Part shown: positions 25,651 through 34,159 of the stretch, piece by piece
How positions within the stretch are numbered: the stretch's first letter is position 1
How the letters are laid out: each line of letters opens with the position of its first letter
Source of the DNA: Robbsia sp. KACC 23696
GTDB lineage: Bacteria; Pseudomonadota; Gammaproteobacteria; Burkholderiales; Burkholderiaceae
Assembly (NCBI RefSeq): GCF_039852015.1
Contig: NZ_CP156627.1
Span: 620,001 to 684,000 of the forward strand
Reading direction: 5' to 3'
DNA: 64,000 nt
Position numbers and translations under genes: made by a program
Notes under the pieces: model-generated
The model's database searches: none
Told to the model about the DNA's origin: nothing
What the model saw: only the letters and a program-made list of their open reading frames with translations

Positions 25651-27144
25651 ATGGCAACGAAAGCGCAAGCCGCCAGCACCGCGGAAGCCGGCAGTACGGT
25701 TGAACTCAGTCTGCTAGACAAGATCGTGCACGAAGGCAATATGGCCGTCGAGCCGTCGCAAAATACGTATGCGAAGCAGTTGATCGGTCAGCTCGCGTCC
25801 CAAATTCTTGACGAAGGCATGCGCACCAGCCCGGACAAGGGCGTGGTGGCAATGATCAATGAACGCGTCGCGGAAATCGACCGTCTGCTGTCGGACCAGC
25901 TCAACGCCATCATGCACGACGCGGAATTCCAGGCATTGGAATCGTCGTGGCGCGGATTGTCGGACATGGTCCATGGTACCGAAACGAGCGCGCGCCTGAA
26001 GCTGCGCCTGCTGAACGTGTCGAAGAGCGAACTGCTGAAGGACCTCGAGTCCGCGGTCGATCACGATATGAGCGCCCTGTTCAAGAAACTGTACGAAGAA
26101 GAGTACGGTACGTTCGGCGGCCATCCCTACTCTTTGCTGATCGGCGACTATCAATTTGGTCGTCATCCGCAGGATATCGCTCTGCTCGAGCGCATCTCGA
26201 AAGTCGCGGCTGCCGCGCACGCACCGTTTATCAGCGCTGCCGCGCCCGCACTCTTCGATATGAAGTCTTATCAAGACCTGGGCGTCCCACGCGACCTGTC
26301 GAAGGTCTTCGAAAGCGCCGAGCTGACCGCATGGCGCGGCTTCCGTGAATCAGAGGATTCCCGTTATGTCGCGCTGACGCTGCCATCGTACGCGGCGCGT
26401 CTGCCGTATGGCGCCGCGACGGTACCGGTGGAAAGCTTCAAGTTCGAAGAAGACGTCAACGGCAGCGACCACAGCAAGTATCTGTGGGCGAACTCGGCCT
26501 ACCAACTCGGTCTGCGTATCACGGACGCCTTCGCCAAGTACAGCTGGGCAACCGCGATTCGCGGCGTGGAAGGCGGCGGCAAGATCGACGGTCTGGCGGC
26601 ACACACGTTCAAGACCGACGAAGGCGATATCGCGCTGAAGTGCCCGACCGAAGTGTCGATCACGGACCGTCGCGAAAAGGAATTGAACGATCTCGGGTTC
26701 ATCTCCATAGTCAATTCCAAGGGATCGAATTCCGCGACGTTCTTCGGTGCGCAGACGGTCAACAAGCCGAAGGTCTACAACAAGGACGCGGCCAACGCCA
26801 ATGCCCAGTTGTCGGCACGCCTGCCCTACGTGTTGGCTGCATCCCGCTTTGCGCATTACCTGAAGGTCATCATGCGCGACAAGGTGGGTAGCTTCCAGAC
26901 GCGCGACGAAGTGGAAAACTTCCTCAACAACTGGATTTCGGGATACGTGTTGTTGAACGCCTCGGCACCGCAAGCTGCCAAAGCGCGCTTCCCGTTGAGC
27001 GAAGCCCGCGTCGATGTCACGGAAGTGCCGGGTAAGCCGGGTGCTTACAACGCAACCTGCTTCTTGAAGCCGCATTTCCAAATGGAAACGCTGACGGCAT
27101 CGCTGCGTCTGGTGGCCGAGTTGCCGGCGCCCGCTGCAGCGTGA
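25651..27144 (+). CDS. tssC: T6SS contractile sheath large subunit TssC
   Basis: A 497-residue VipB/TssC homologue. ALESSWRGLSDMVHGTETSA (about residues 90-109), the GGHPYSLLIGDYQFGRHPQD segment, and the C-terminal region with RFAHYLKVIMRDKVGSFQTRD and FLNNWISGYV match the family over its full length. It forms the bulk of the sheath and bears the C-terminal handle recognised by ClpV. A GAGGATTT element precedes ATG 25651. It ends 127 bases before hcp. Confidence 0.95.
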   Translation: MATKAQAASTAEAGSTVELSLLDKIVHEGNMAVEPSQNTYAKQLIGQLASQILDEGMRTSPDKGVVAMINERVAEIDRLLSDQLNAIMHDAEFQALESSWRGLSDMVHGTETSARLKLRLLNVSKSELLKDLESAVDHDMSALFKKLYEEEYGTFGGHPYSLLIGDYQFGRHPQDIALLERISKVAAAAHAPFISAAAPALFDMKSYQDLGVPRDLSKVFESAELTAWRGFRESEDSRYVALTLPSYAARLPYGAATVPVESFKFEEDVNGSDHSKYLWANSAYQLGLRITDAFAKYSWATAIRGVEGGGKIDGLAAHTFKTDEGDIALKCPTEVSITDRREKELNDLGFISIVNSKGSNSATFFGAQTVNKPKVYNKDAANANAQLSARLPYVLAASRFAHYLKVIMRDKVGSFQTRDEVENFLNNWISGYVLLNASAPQAAKARFPLSEARVDVTEVPGKPGAYNATCFLKPHFQMETLTASLRLVAELPAPAAA

Positions 27145-27200
27145 TTGCCGGTTGATCACGACGCGTTCGATGTTTGACGACGCCTGACCTGCAGGCCCAG

Positions 27201-27218
27201 GACCGGGACTCCCCGGTC
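27201..27218 (+). other. stem-loop between tssC and hcp
   Basis: A perfect 7-bp stem GACCGGG/CCCGGTC with a 4-base loop lies in the 127-base tssC-hcp spacer. It has no T-run, so full termination is unlikely. A hairpin here could stabilise the 5' end of a processed hcp message, which is usually needed in excess. That role is inferred. Confidence 0.4.
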
Positions 27219-27271
27219 GGATGGCTGCGCGCGGCTCCTACACGACATATCAACATTTAGGTCACACCGTC

Positions 27272-27754
27272 ATGGATACTTTGGTTCTTTCGATTGACAG
27301 CATTGCCGGTAACGCAACGCTTACGGGCTACGCCGGCAAGATCATCATCGAGCAGTTCTCGCTGAGCGTGTCGTTGCCGATGAACATGGATGTGGCGAAT
27401 ACGGAACGGACGATGGGCCGCCCGAGCTTCTCCGAGATCAGCGTGACGAAGATGACGGACATCTCCACGCCGCCGTTGTATGCTGCCTGTACCGCCGGCA
27501 CGAAGCTCGGCAACATCACGTTGACGGTCATGCGTAATGAAGGCGGCGTGGCCATGGAATACTCGAAATATGTGATGACGAACGCGATGATCTCGAACAT
27601 CTCGACGTCGGGCGGCAGCAACGGCTCCATGGACAGCTTGTCGATCAACTATACGAAGATCACCACCGAATTCACGCAACAAAGCACCGATTCGACGAAG
27701 AAGGGCACGGCGCAGTTCGGTTGGGACCTGACGACGAACGTCGCAGCATCCTAA
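27272..27754 (+). CDS. hcp: T6SS tube protein Hcp (TssD)
   Basis: A 160-residue Hcp-family protein. It begins MDTLVLSIDSIAGNATLTGY and contains SFSEISVTKMTDISTPPLY, which matches the DUF796/Hcp core whose hexamer rings stack into the inner tube. The C-terminal KITTEFTQQSTDSTKKGTAQFGWDLTTN is the typical last strand pair. ATG 27272 is used; upstream in-frame sequence to 27221 lacks similarity. It has a 127-base leader of its own and is the only hcp in the window. Confidence 0.93.
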   Translation: MDTLVLSIDSIAGNATLTGYAGKIIIEQFSLSVSLPMNMDVANTERTMGRPSFSEISVTKMTDISTPPLYAACTAGTKLGNITLTVMRNEGGVAMEYSKYVMTNAMISNISTSGGSNGSMDSLSINYTKITTEFTQQSTDSTKKGTAQFGWDLTTNVAAS

Positions 27755-27809
27755 GCGGCTGCCTTCCATCGCGAGCGCTCGCGCGAGCACTGCCTCGCTT
27801 TATACCGCC

Positions 27810-28316
27810 ATGTCAGACTCGATGCCCTTCTCGTCCATACCGTTATTCGACCGCCTGCGCGCGGCGCCGGATACGACAACGCACGAAGGACACGAAAGCG
27901 AGTGGCAGCGGCTGCGGCGGTCCGTCAAGCACGAGCTGGAGAATTTGTTCTCCTCGCGCTCGGGTCTGGCGATGGATGCTTACCTTACCGGCATGCTGAC
28001 GGTGCTCGATTACGGGCTGCCCGACACCACCGCTTTATCGATGGATTCGGTGCTCGACCGCCAGCACCTGGAAAAGGCGATCGCACGGGCGATCGCGACG
28101 TTCGAGCCGCGATTGCGCACGGTGACGGTGAGCGTACGGGCTAGTGCGATTCGCGGCGCCGACGCGTGTATCAGCGTGAATGGCACGTTGCGTCTCGCGC
28201 ATCGCCAGCATCGCGTCCAATTCGAATTGGCGGCGTCCGGCAATCCCGAAGCGTCGAAGGTCATCGACGTCACGGATGTTCCCTCTTCCGTCGTCAGGGA
28301 GACGGACCATGTCTGA
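27810..28316 (+). CDS. tssE: T6SS baseplate protein TssE (gp25-like)
   Basis: A 168-residue protein with the lysozyme-like gp25 fold of T6SS baseplates. Landmarks are LFDRLRAA at the start, SVKHELENLFSSRSG (about residues 38-52), VLDYGLPDTTALS, and IARAIATFEPRL (about 90-101); the E-x-x-L-x-x-R-x-x-R-type spacing around ELENLFSSR is conserved. It overlaps tssF by 8 bases. It forms part of the wedge that anchors the sheath. Confidence 0.93.
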   Translation: MSDSMPFSSIPLFDRLRAAPDTTTHEGHESEWQRLRRSVKHELENLFSSRSGLAMDAYLTGMLTVLDYGLPDTTALSMDSVLDRQHLEKAIARAIATFEPRLRTVTVSVRASAIRGADACISVNGTLRLAHRQHRVQFELAASGNPEASKVIDVTDVPSSVVRETDHV

Positions 28317-30108
28317 AGCCAATTCCGACGATCTCCTCGATTACTTCAAAAGCGAACTCGGCTATCTGCGCGAGCAAGGCGCCGCGTTCGCACAGCGCTA
28401 TCCGAAGGTCGCAAACAATCTCGGCTTGCACGGTGGCGATGCCCTGGATCCCCATGTCGAGCGCCTGATCGAATCCACTGCGTTCCTGGCGGCGCGGGTG
28501 CATCGGGATCTGGACCAATCCTTTCCTCAGATTCCAGCGGCGTTGCTTGCCACAGTGTGCCCCTCGCTGGGTCAACCGGTACCGTCGATGACCGTCGTGC
28601 AGCTCGACTTCGACGCGGACAAGGGAAAAGTCACCGCCGGGTATCGCATTCCTCGACACACGGGTCTGGTCGCGCGCACCGCGCAGGACGAGACGTGCCG
28701 TTTTCGCACGGCCTGGGACACCACGCTGTGGCCCGTTCATGTCACACAGGCAGAGACGGTAGGCGATCTCGCCATCCAACTGACGTTGGAAACGCTGGGC
28801 GGTGCGGATTTCTCGGAACTCGACATCGACCGCTTGCGCTTCCATCTGCACGGCGATTGGACCGAGACGATGCCGCTGTACGACGTGCTTGCGGGCGGCG
28901 TGCAGCACGTCGACGTCGTATCTGCCGCGCCGTCTGCTACTAGCGCGACCGGTACGACGGTGACGCTTCCGTCCGATGCCTGGCGCGAGTTGGGTTTCGA
29001 AGAGGACGAGACGGTGTTGAATGCCCCCGTATTCGGCTATCTGCCCTATACGATGCTGCAGGAATATTTTGCCTTCCCGCGCAAATTTCATTTTTTCGAT
29101 CTGGCACTGCCGCCGGGTGCCCTCGGTCGCGGTCATCGTGCGACGATTCTGCTGCGCTTGCGCTCGCCGATGCGTCGTCTGCCGGCGCTTCGCGCCTCGA
29201 ATCTGATGATGGGCTGCGTACCAGCCGTCAATCTGTTCAGCCGTACCAGCGAGCCGGTGGTGCTGGATCGGCGACGCTACGAGTATCCGTTGCAAGCGGA
29301 CCACCGACGCGACGCCAGTACCGAAATACACTCGATCGAAAAGGTCGTCGCCGTCGATCCGATGACCGATCGCACAGTGGTCATTCCGGCCGTCACGGCC
29401 GGCATTACGCACGACGCCGCGCGCGGCGTCGCAAAAATGGGGGCGATCCGCTGGTCCGCCCGGCGCGAGTCGTCGTTGCGACCGGGCCAGCCCGGCACGG
29501 ACATGACCATCAGTTTCGTCGATAGCGACGATTCGCCCGCCTGTCCGCCCGAACAAACGATCTACGCGCACGTGTTGTGCACCAACCGCCGTCTGGCGGA
29601 ACAGATGCGACATGGCACGGCAATGGGGATCGATGGCCTGTCCGCGCATGTCCGCGTGCGCTGCCTTTACGCACCCACGCCACAACACGATCCGCCCCTC
29701 GGCGCCGCCACGTTGTGGCGCCTGGTGTCGTTGCTGACGCGCAATTACCACTCGCTGCTGCATTCCGACAACGGCGCGGCATGGCTGCAAGAGTTGTTGA
29801 CACTGTTCTCGCCGCAAACGGCGCGCGACTACAAGCAAATTCGCGGCATTCAGGCGCTTTCGGCGCGTCCCGGGACGGCGCATGTCGGCACGGACGGCTG
29901 GCGTGGCTTCTGTCGCGGCACCGATATCACGCTGCAGTTCGATGAAGACGCGTTTGCCGGCAGCTCACCGCTATTGCTCGGCGCGGTGCTGAGTCGCTTT
30001 TTCGCCATGCATACGTCGGTGAATGCCTTCGTCCGGGTCAATGCACGTGGTCGCGAGGAGCGCTGGCGTTCCTGGCCTGCAATGGCCGGCTTGCAACCGT
30101 TGCTATGA
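28309..30108 (+). CDS. tssF: T6SS baseplate protein TssF
   Basis: A 599-residue TssF/VasA homologue. LLDYFKSELGYLREQGAAFA (residues 8-27) followed by YPKVANNLGLHGGDALDPHVERLIESTAFLAARVH is the family opening. NLFSRTSEPVVLD and the C-terminal GTDITLQFDEDAF and SVNAFVRVNARG are also typical. ATG 28309 overlaps tssE, and the stop overlaps tssG as ATGA. TssF forms the major part of the baseplate wedge with TssG and TssE. Confidence 0.95.
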   Translation: MSEANSDDLLDYFKSELGYLREQGAAFAQRYPKVANNLGLHGGDALDPHVERLIESTAFLAARVHRDLDQSFPQIPAALLATVCPSLGQPVPSMTVVQLDFDADKGKVTAGYRIPRHTGLVARTAQDETCRFRTAWDTTLWPVHVTQAETVGDLAIQLTLETLGGADFSELDIDRLRFHLHGDWTETMPLYDVLAGGVQHVDVVSAAPSATSATGTTVTLPSDAWRELGFEEDETVLNAPVFGYLPYTMLQEYFAFPRKFHFFDLALPPGALGRGHRATILLRLRSPMRRLPALRASNLMMGCVPAVNLFSRTSEPVVLDRRRYEYPLQADHRRDASTEIHSIEKVVAVDPMTDRTVVIPAVTAGITHDAARGVAKMGAIRWSARRESSLRPGQPGTDMTISFVDSDDSPACPPEQTIYAHVLCTNRRLAEQMRHGTAMGIDGLSAHVRVRCLYAPTPQHDPPLGAATLWRLVSLLTRNYHSLLHSDNGAAWLQELLTLFSPQTARDYKQIRGIQALSARPGTAHVGTDGWRGFCRGTDITLQFDEDAFAGSSPLLLGAVLSRFFAMHTSVNAFVRVNARGREERWRSWPAMAGLQPLL

Positions 30109-31295
30109 CGGAGCGCGATCCCATGCACGCGAAGCGCGACGAGACGGGCGCGATACCAATCGGATCGAGTGTGCCCGCGAACGGTGATGCCGACGGTGGG
30201 CCGTTCGCCTTGCCACGCGTTGCCGCGCTTCACGCTGCCCCGTATCGCTACGATCTTTTTCAGGCCATCAGCCTGTTGGAGCGCGCCGCGCCCGATAGCG
30301 CACCGATCGGCACAGGAAACGGTCGTAACGAGGGGGTGCGCTTTACCGCCCATGTGTCGCTCAGTTTTTCACCGGCCGACATCCGCGGCGTCGGCTTTGA
30401 TACCTATGCGCCGCGCTACGTGCTATCCACCGCCGCGCTGACGCTCGCTGGGGCGCAAGGACCGCTGCCATCGGTATTCACCGAGAAAGTGATTCAGCAT
30501 AACGTTGCGCGCGATCCCGCCATGGCGGCGTTTCTCGATATCTTCAATCACCGCTTTCTGTCCTTTCTGTATCGCGGACGGAAAAAGCATATTCCGGCAC
30601 TGTCGCGGTTGCCATCGCCGGGTGCCGCGCCAGATCAAACGCCGCCGCTACTGCGTGGCATCGACGACCTCGCGAACCTGCGCCACGGCGATGCGCAAGA
30701 CGGCGTGGCGCAGCAATCGTGGTTGCAGCATGCGGGTCTGCTTGGCCCAGGACCCCGTTCGGTCAATGCGCTGATCACCTTATTACGCGACCGCTTGCGG
30801 GTGCCGGTGCACGCACGACAATTCGTGGGCGGCTGGCTGCCGTTGGGGCCGGAAGATCGGTTCGGCTTTCATGGCGAACGCGCACGGCTGGGTGGCGGTC
30901 GGGCGCTAGGTGCACGTATCTGGGATCAGGGCGCGGGCATCGAATTGACCTGCGTGGTGGACACGCGCGAGACGCTCGAACGATTTCTGCCGGGCGGCGA
31001 AGCCTATGCCTTACTGACCTGGCTGGTCCGACGCTTTCTGCAGTCTCCGCTCGAAGTCCATCTGCGCCTGCAACTGCAAGGCGATGTCCACGCGCCGCCC
31101 CGCCTGCATACCCCGTTGCCCGAAGGCGCCGCTGGCGATCGATCGGTGCCGCCGTTGCGCCTCGGATGGACCAGTTGGCTTGCAAAGCGACAAGACGGTG
31201 TGCCGGCCGATGGCGTTGCCCGCCAGCCACTTCCCGACATTCGACTCACACTGCCACCGGCCGGATACGCTGGTCAGTCCGTGCGCCACGCCTGA
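30105..31295 (+). CDS. tssG: T6SS baseplate protein TssG
   Basis: A 396-residue TssG/VasB homologue with an N-terminal extension of about 40 residues, then YRYDLFQAISLLERAAPDSA, VRFTAHVSLSFSPADIRG and GAQGPLPSVFTEKVIQHNV, all typical of the family. FLDIFNHRFLSFLYRGRKK is the most recognisable stretch. ATG 30105 overlaps the tssF stop; an internal ATG at 30123 is also possible. The C-terminal 50 residues are proline-rich and variable. TssG dimerises to hold two TssF in each baseplate wedge. Confidence 0.93.
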   Translation: MTERDPMHAKRDETGAIPIGSSVPANGDADGGPFALPRVAALHAAPYRYDLFQAISLLERAAPDSAPIGTGNGRNEGVRFTAHVSLSFSPADIRGVGFDTYAPRYVLSTAALTLAGAQGPLPSVFTEKVIQHNVARDPAMAAFLDIFNHRFLSFLYRGRKKHIPALSRLPSPGAAPDQTPPLLRGIDDLANLRHGDAQDGVAQQSWLQHAGLLGPGPRSVNALITLLRDRLRVPVHARQFVGGWLPLGPEDRFGFHGERARLGGGRALGARIWDQGAGIELTCVVDTRETLERFLPGGEAYALLTWLVRRFLQSPLEVHLRLQLQGDVHAPPRLHTPLPEGAAGDRSVPPLRLGWTSWLAKRQDGVPADGVARQPLPDIRLTLPPAGYAGQSVRHA

Positions 31296-31306
31296 GAGAC
31301 ATCCAG

Positions 31307-34159
31307 ATGCAAATCGACATTCGCGACCTGCTGGGACGCCTCGATCCGGAATGCAAGCGGGGCATGGAGAAAGCCGCCGAAAGCTGCGTCCAGCACACGC
31401 ATTTCAACGTCGAAATCGAGCACCTGCTGCTCGAATTGCTGCGCGCCGACGCGGCCGATTTTATCGAGATCCTGCGCGTTTTCGACGTGGCTGGCGACGG
31501 CATCGAACGCCAGTTGCAAGCCGCCGTCGATGCGTTCAAGCGCGGAAACGGTCGGACGCCGGCCTTGTCGCCGAATTTCGGACCATTGTTCCAGGAGGCG
31601 TGGTTACTCTCATCGATGCTGCTCGGCGAGCAACAGGTCCGCGTCGGCGCATTGATCCTGGCGTCATTGGAAGTCGATAGCCTGCGCGGCACGTTGATCG
31701 AGAGCTGTCCCGGCATGTTGAAGATTCCCCGGGCGCGCCTGCGGGAAATGCTGCCATCGGTGCTGAGCCCGCATGGGCGAGGCGGACTGGATTCGGCGAA
31801 CCCGTCGCAGGCCGCGGGCGGCATGCCGACGAGCGGTGGATCCGTCGGCGCGCGCGCGCGTAGCGCCACGCCTTCGCTCGATCAATACACCATCGACATG
31901 ACGCAGCAGGCGGCGGACGGGCGTATCGATCCGATCACCGGTCGCGATATCGAAATCCGGCAGCTCATCGACGTCTTGCTGCGCCGTCGTCAAAACAATC
32001 CCATCCTGACCGGCGAGGCGGGCGTGGGTAAAACGGCCGTGGTCGAGGGCTTCGCACAACGCATCGCCGATGGCGACGTACCGCCCGCTTTGCAGAAGGT
32101 GCGCGTGCATTCACTGGATCTCGCCTTGCTGCAAGCAGGCGCCGGCGTCAAAGGCGAGTTTGAAAACCGTCTGAAATCGGTCATCGCCGAAGTGAAAGCG
32201 TCACCGCTACCCATCGTGCTGTTCATCGATGAAGCACACCAATTGATTGGTGCCGGCGGGGCCGAAGGCCAAGGCGATGCGGCAAACTTGCTGAAACCGG
32301 CGTTGGCGCGCGGCGAATTGCGGACGATTGCCGCCACGACCTGGGCCGAATACAAGAAGTACGTCGAACGCGACCCGGCCTTGGCGCGCCGCTTCCAGGT
32401 GGTGAAAGTCGATGAACCGGAGGAAGCCGTCGCCATCGAGATGCTGCGCGCCGTGGTGGCCAAGCTCGAAGCGCACCATGGTGTAGAGATTCTCGATGAG
32501 GCGGTATGCGATGCCGTGCGCCTGTCACAACGCTATATTTCGGGACGCCAATTACCGGATAAGGCGGTCAGCGTGCTGGATACGGCCTGCGCACGCGTGG
32601 CCATCGGGCAAGCAGGTATTCCAGCCAAGCTGGAGGCGCTGAATCGTACCACCGTCAGCTTGGAAAGCCAACGCCGCGTCTTGCGCCACGAGGCCGCGAC
32701 GGGTCTGGATCGCGCCGAAGCGTTGGCAGCCGTCGACACGGAACTCAGCGAGGTCCGTCAACACCAGCGCCGCCTGGCGGAAAAGCTGGATGCCGAAAAG
32801 AAGGTGGTGGGCGAAATCCTGGCAATGCGCAAACGCATCGCCGAGACGACGAAGCGCGATCCGTTATCCGCTGCCAACGCGCATGGCGATACCCATGCTG
32901 CCCCCGTCAGCGACGACAGCAGCGACACGCATAGTACGACCGACGACGCGTCCATCGATGAATTCTCGGAAGCGGATTTATCAGTGCATCTCCGCCGCCT
33001 TGAAAAAGGCCTGGAGTCCATTCAGAACGACGACCCAATGGTACCGGTGTGCGTCGACGGCGCGACCGTGGCTGACGTGATTTCAGGATGGACCGGCATT
33101 CCCGTCGGCCGCATGATGGCCGACGAAGTGCATACGATCCTGCACTTGAAATCGAAGCTCGCTGCACGCGTCAAAGGTCAATCACAGGCCCTGGATGCCA
33201 TCGCAAGACGGGTTCAGACATCTCGCGCAAACCTCGATGATCCCGGCAAGCCGATCGGCGTTTTCATGCTGGTGGGTCCGAGCGGCGTGGGTAAGACGGA
33301 AACGGCGGCAGCGTTGGCGGACATACTGTACGGCGGCGAACGCAATCTGATCACCGTCAATATGTCGGAATTTCAGGAGGCGCACAGCGTATCCGGCCTC
33401 AAAGGCGCGCCTCCCGGCTATGTCGGCTATGGTCGTGGCGGCGTATTGACGGAAGCCGTACGTCGCCGGCCTTACAGCGTCGTGCTGCTCGACGAAATGG
33501 AGAAGGCCCATCCCGATGTGCTGGAAATGTTCTTCCAGGTATTCGACAAAGGGACCATGGATGACGGCGAAGGCGTACCGATTAATTTCCGCAACACGGT
33601 GATCCTCTTGACGTCCAACGCGGCGCAAGACGTCATCACCGATGCCTGCAGCAACGGCCAGCGCCCCGATGTCAGCGCATTGGCCGAGCAACTCCGCCCA
33701 GCCTTGCAGCAGCGATTCAGCCCTGCCTTCATGGGCCGGCTGGTATTGGTGCCGTACTACCCGCTAGGCGACGAACAGATTCGCGCGATCGTCGAATTGA
33801 AGCTGGCCAAGCTAGTCGATCGATTCGCGCGTCATCATCGCGCGGAATTCAGCTGGAGCCTGGAAGTGGCCGACGCGATCGCCCAGCGTTGCACCGAAGT
33901 CGACAGCGGCGCGCGGAACATCGATTTTATCTTGACGCAAATGGTGCTTCCCGCCTTGTCACGCCTGGTGCTCGAACGGATGTCGATGGACGACCCCTTC
34001 GATACGGTGCGCATGACCCTTGCGCCTGACGGATCGTTCGCGTTCCAACTCGCGCTGCGCAATAAGCATGCGCCGATGTCGTCCACCCGTGCGACGCCGG
34101 GATTCGCCGCCGACATCGCGCATGACGGCGCCCAGCACGAGGAGCCGACGCAACAATGA
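31307..34159 (+). CDS. tssH: T6SS sheath-recycling ATPase TssH (ClpV)
   Basis: A 950-residue AAA+ unfoldase of the ClpV type. The N-terminal Clp-N domain includes ECKRGMEKAAESCVQHTHFNVEIEHLLLELL (read in parts). Walker A of domain 1 is GEAGVGKTAV (about residue 236), with Walker B VLFIDEAHQLIG. Walker A of domain 2 is GPSGVGKTET (about 655), with Walker B VVLLDEMEKAHPDV. A low-complexity linker rich in D and S (about 525-550) lies before the second ATPase domain. ClpV disassembles contracted TssBC sheath. ATG 31307 follows tssG by 11 bases, and the stop overlaps vgrG as ATGA. Confidence 0.95.
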   Translation: MQIDIRDLLGRLDPECKRGMEKAAESCVQHTHFNVEIEHLLLELLRADAADFIEILRVFDVAGDGIERQLQAAVDAFKRGNGRTPALSPNFGPLFQEAWLLSSMLLGEQQVRVGALILASLEVDSLRGTLIESCPGMLKIPRARLREMLPSVLSPHGRGGLDSANPSQAAGGMPTSGGSVGARARSATPSLDQYTIDMTQQAADGRIDPITGRDIEIRQLIDVLLRRRQNNPILTGEAGVGKTAVVEGFAQRIADGDVPPALQKVRVHSLDLALLQAGAGVKGEFENRLKSVIAEVKASPLPIVLFIDEAHQLIGAGGAEGQGDAANLLKPALARGELRTIAATTWAEYKKYVERDPALARRFQVVKVDEPEEAVAIEMLRAVVAKLEAHHGVEILDEAVCDAVRLSQRYISGRQLPDKAVSVLDTACARVAIGQAGIPAKLEALNRTTVSLESQRRVLRHEAATGLDRAEALAAVDTELSEVRQHQRRLAEKLDAEKKVVGEILAMRKRIAETTKRDPLSAANAHGDTHAAPVSDDSSDTHSTTDDASIDEFSEADLSVHLRRLEKGLESIQNDDPMVPVCVDGATVADVISGWTGIPVGRMMADEVHTILHLKSKLAARVKGQSQALDAIARRVQTSRANLDDPGKPIGVFMLVGPSGVGKTETAAALADILYGGERNLITVNMSEFQEAHSVSGLKGAPPGYVGYGRGGVLTEAVRRRPYSVVLLDEMEKAHPDVLEMFFQVFDKGTMDDGEGVPINFRNTVILLTSNAAQDVITDACSNGQRPDVSALAEQLRPALQQRFSPAFMGRLVLVPYYPLGDEQIRAIVELKLAKLVDRFARHHRAEFSWSLEVADAIAQRCTEVDSGARNIDFILTQMVLPALSRLVLERMSMDDPFDTVRMTLAPDGSFAFQLALRNKHAPMSSTRATPGFAADIAHDGAQHEEPTQQ

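Noticed and set aside
28294-29883. Minus-strand open frame of about 529 codons over tssF
   Set aside because: Antisense shadow; tssF has complete family motifs and coupled neighbours.
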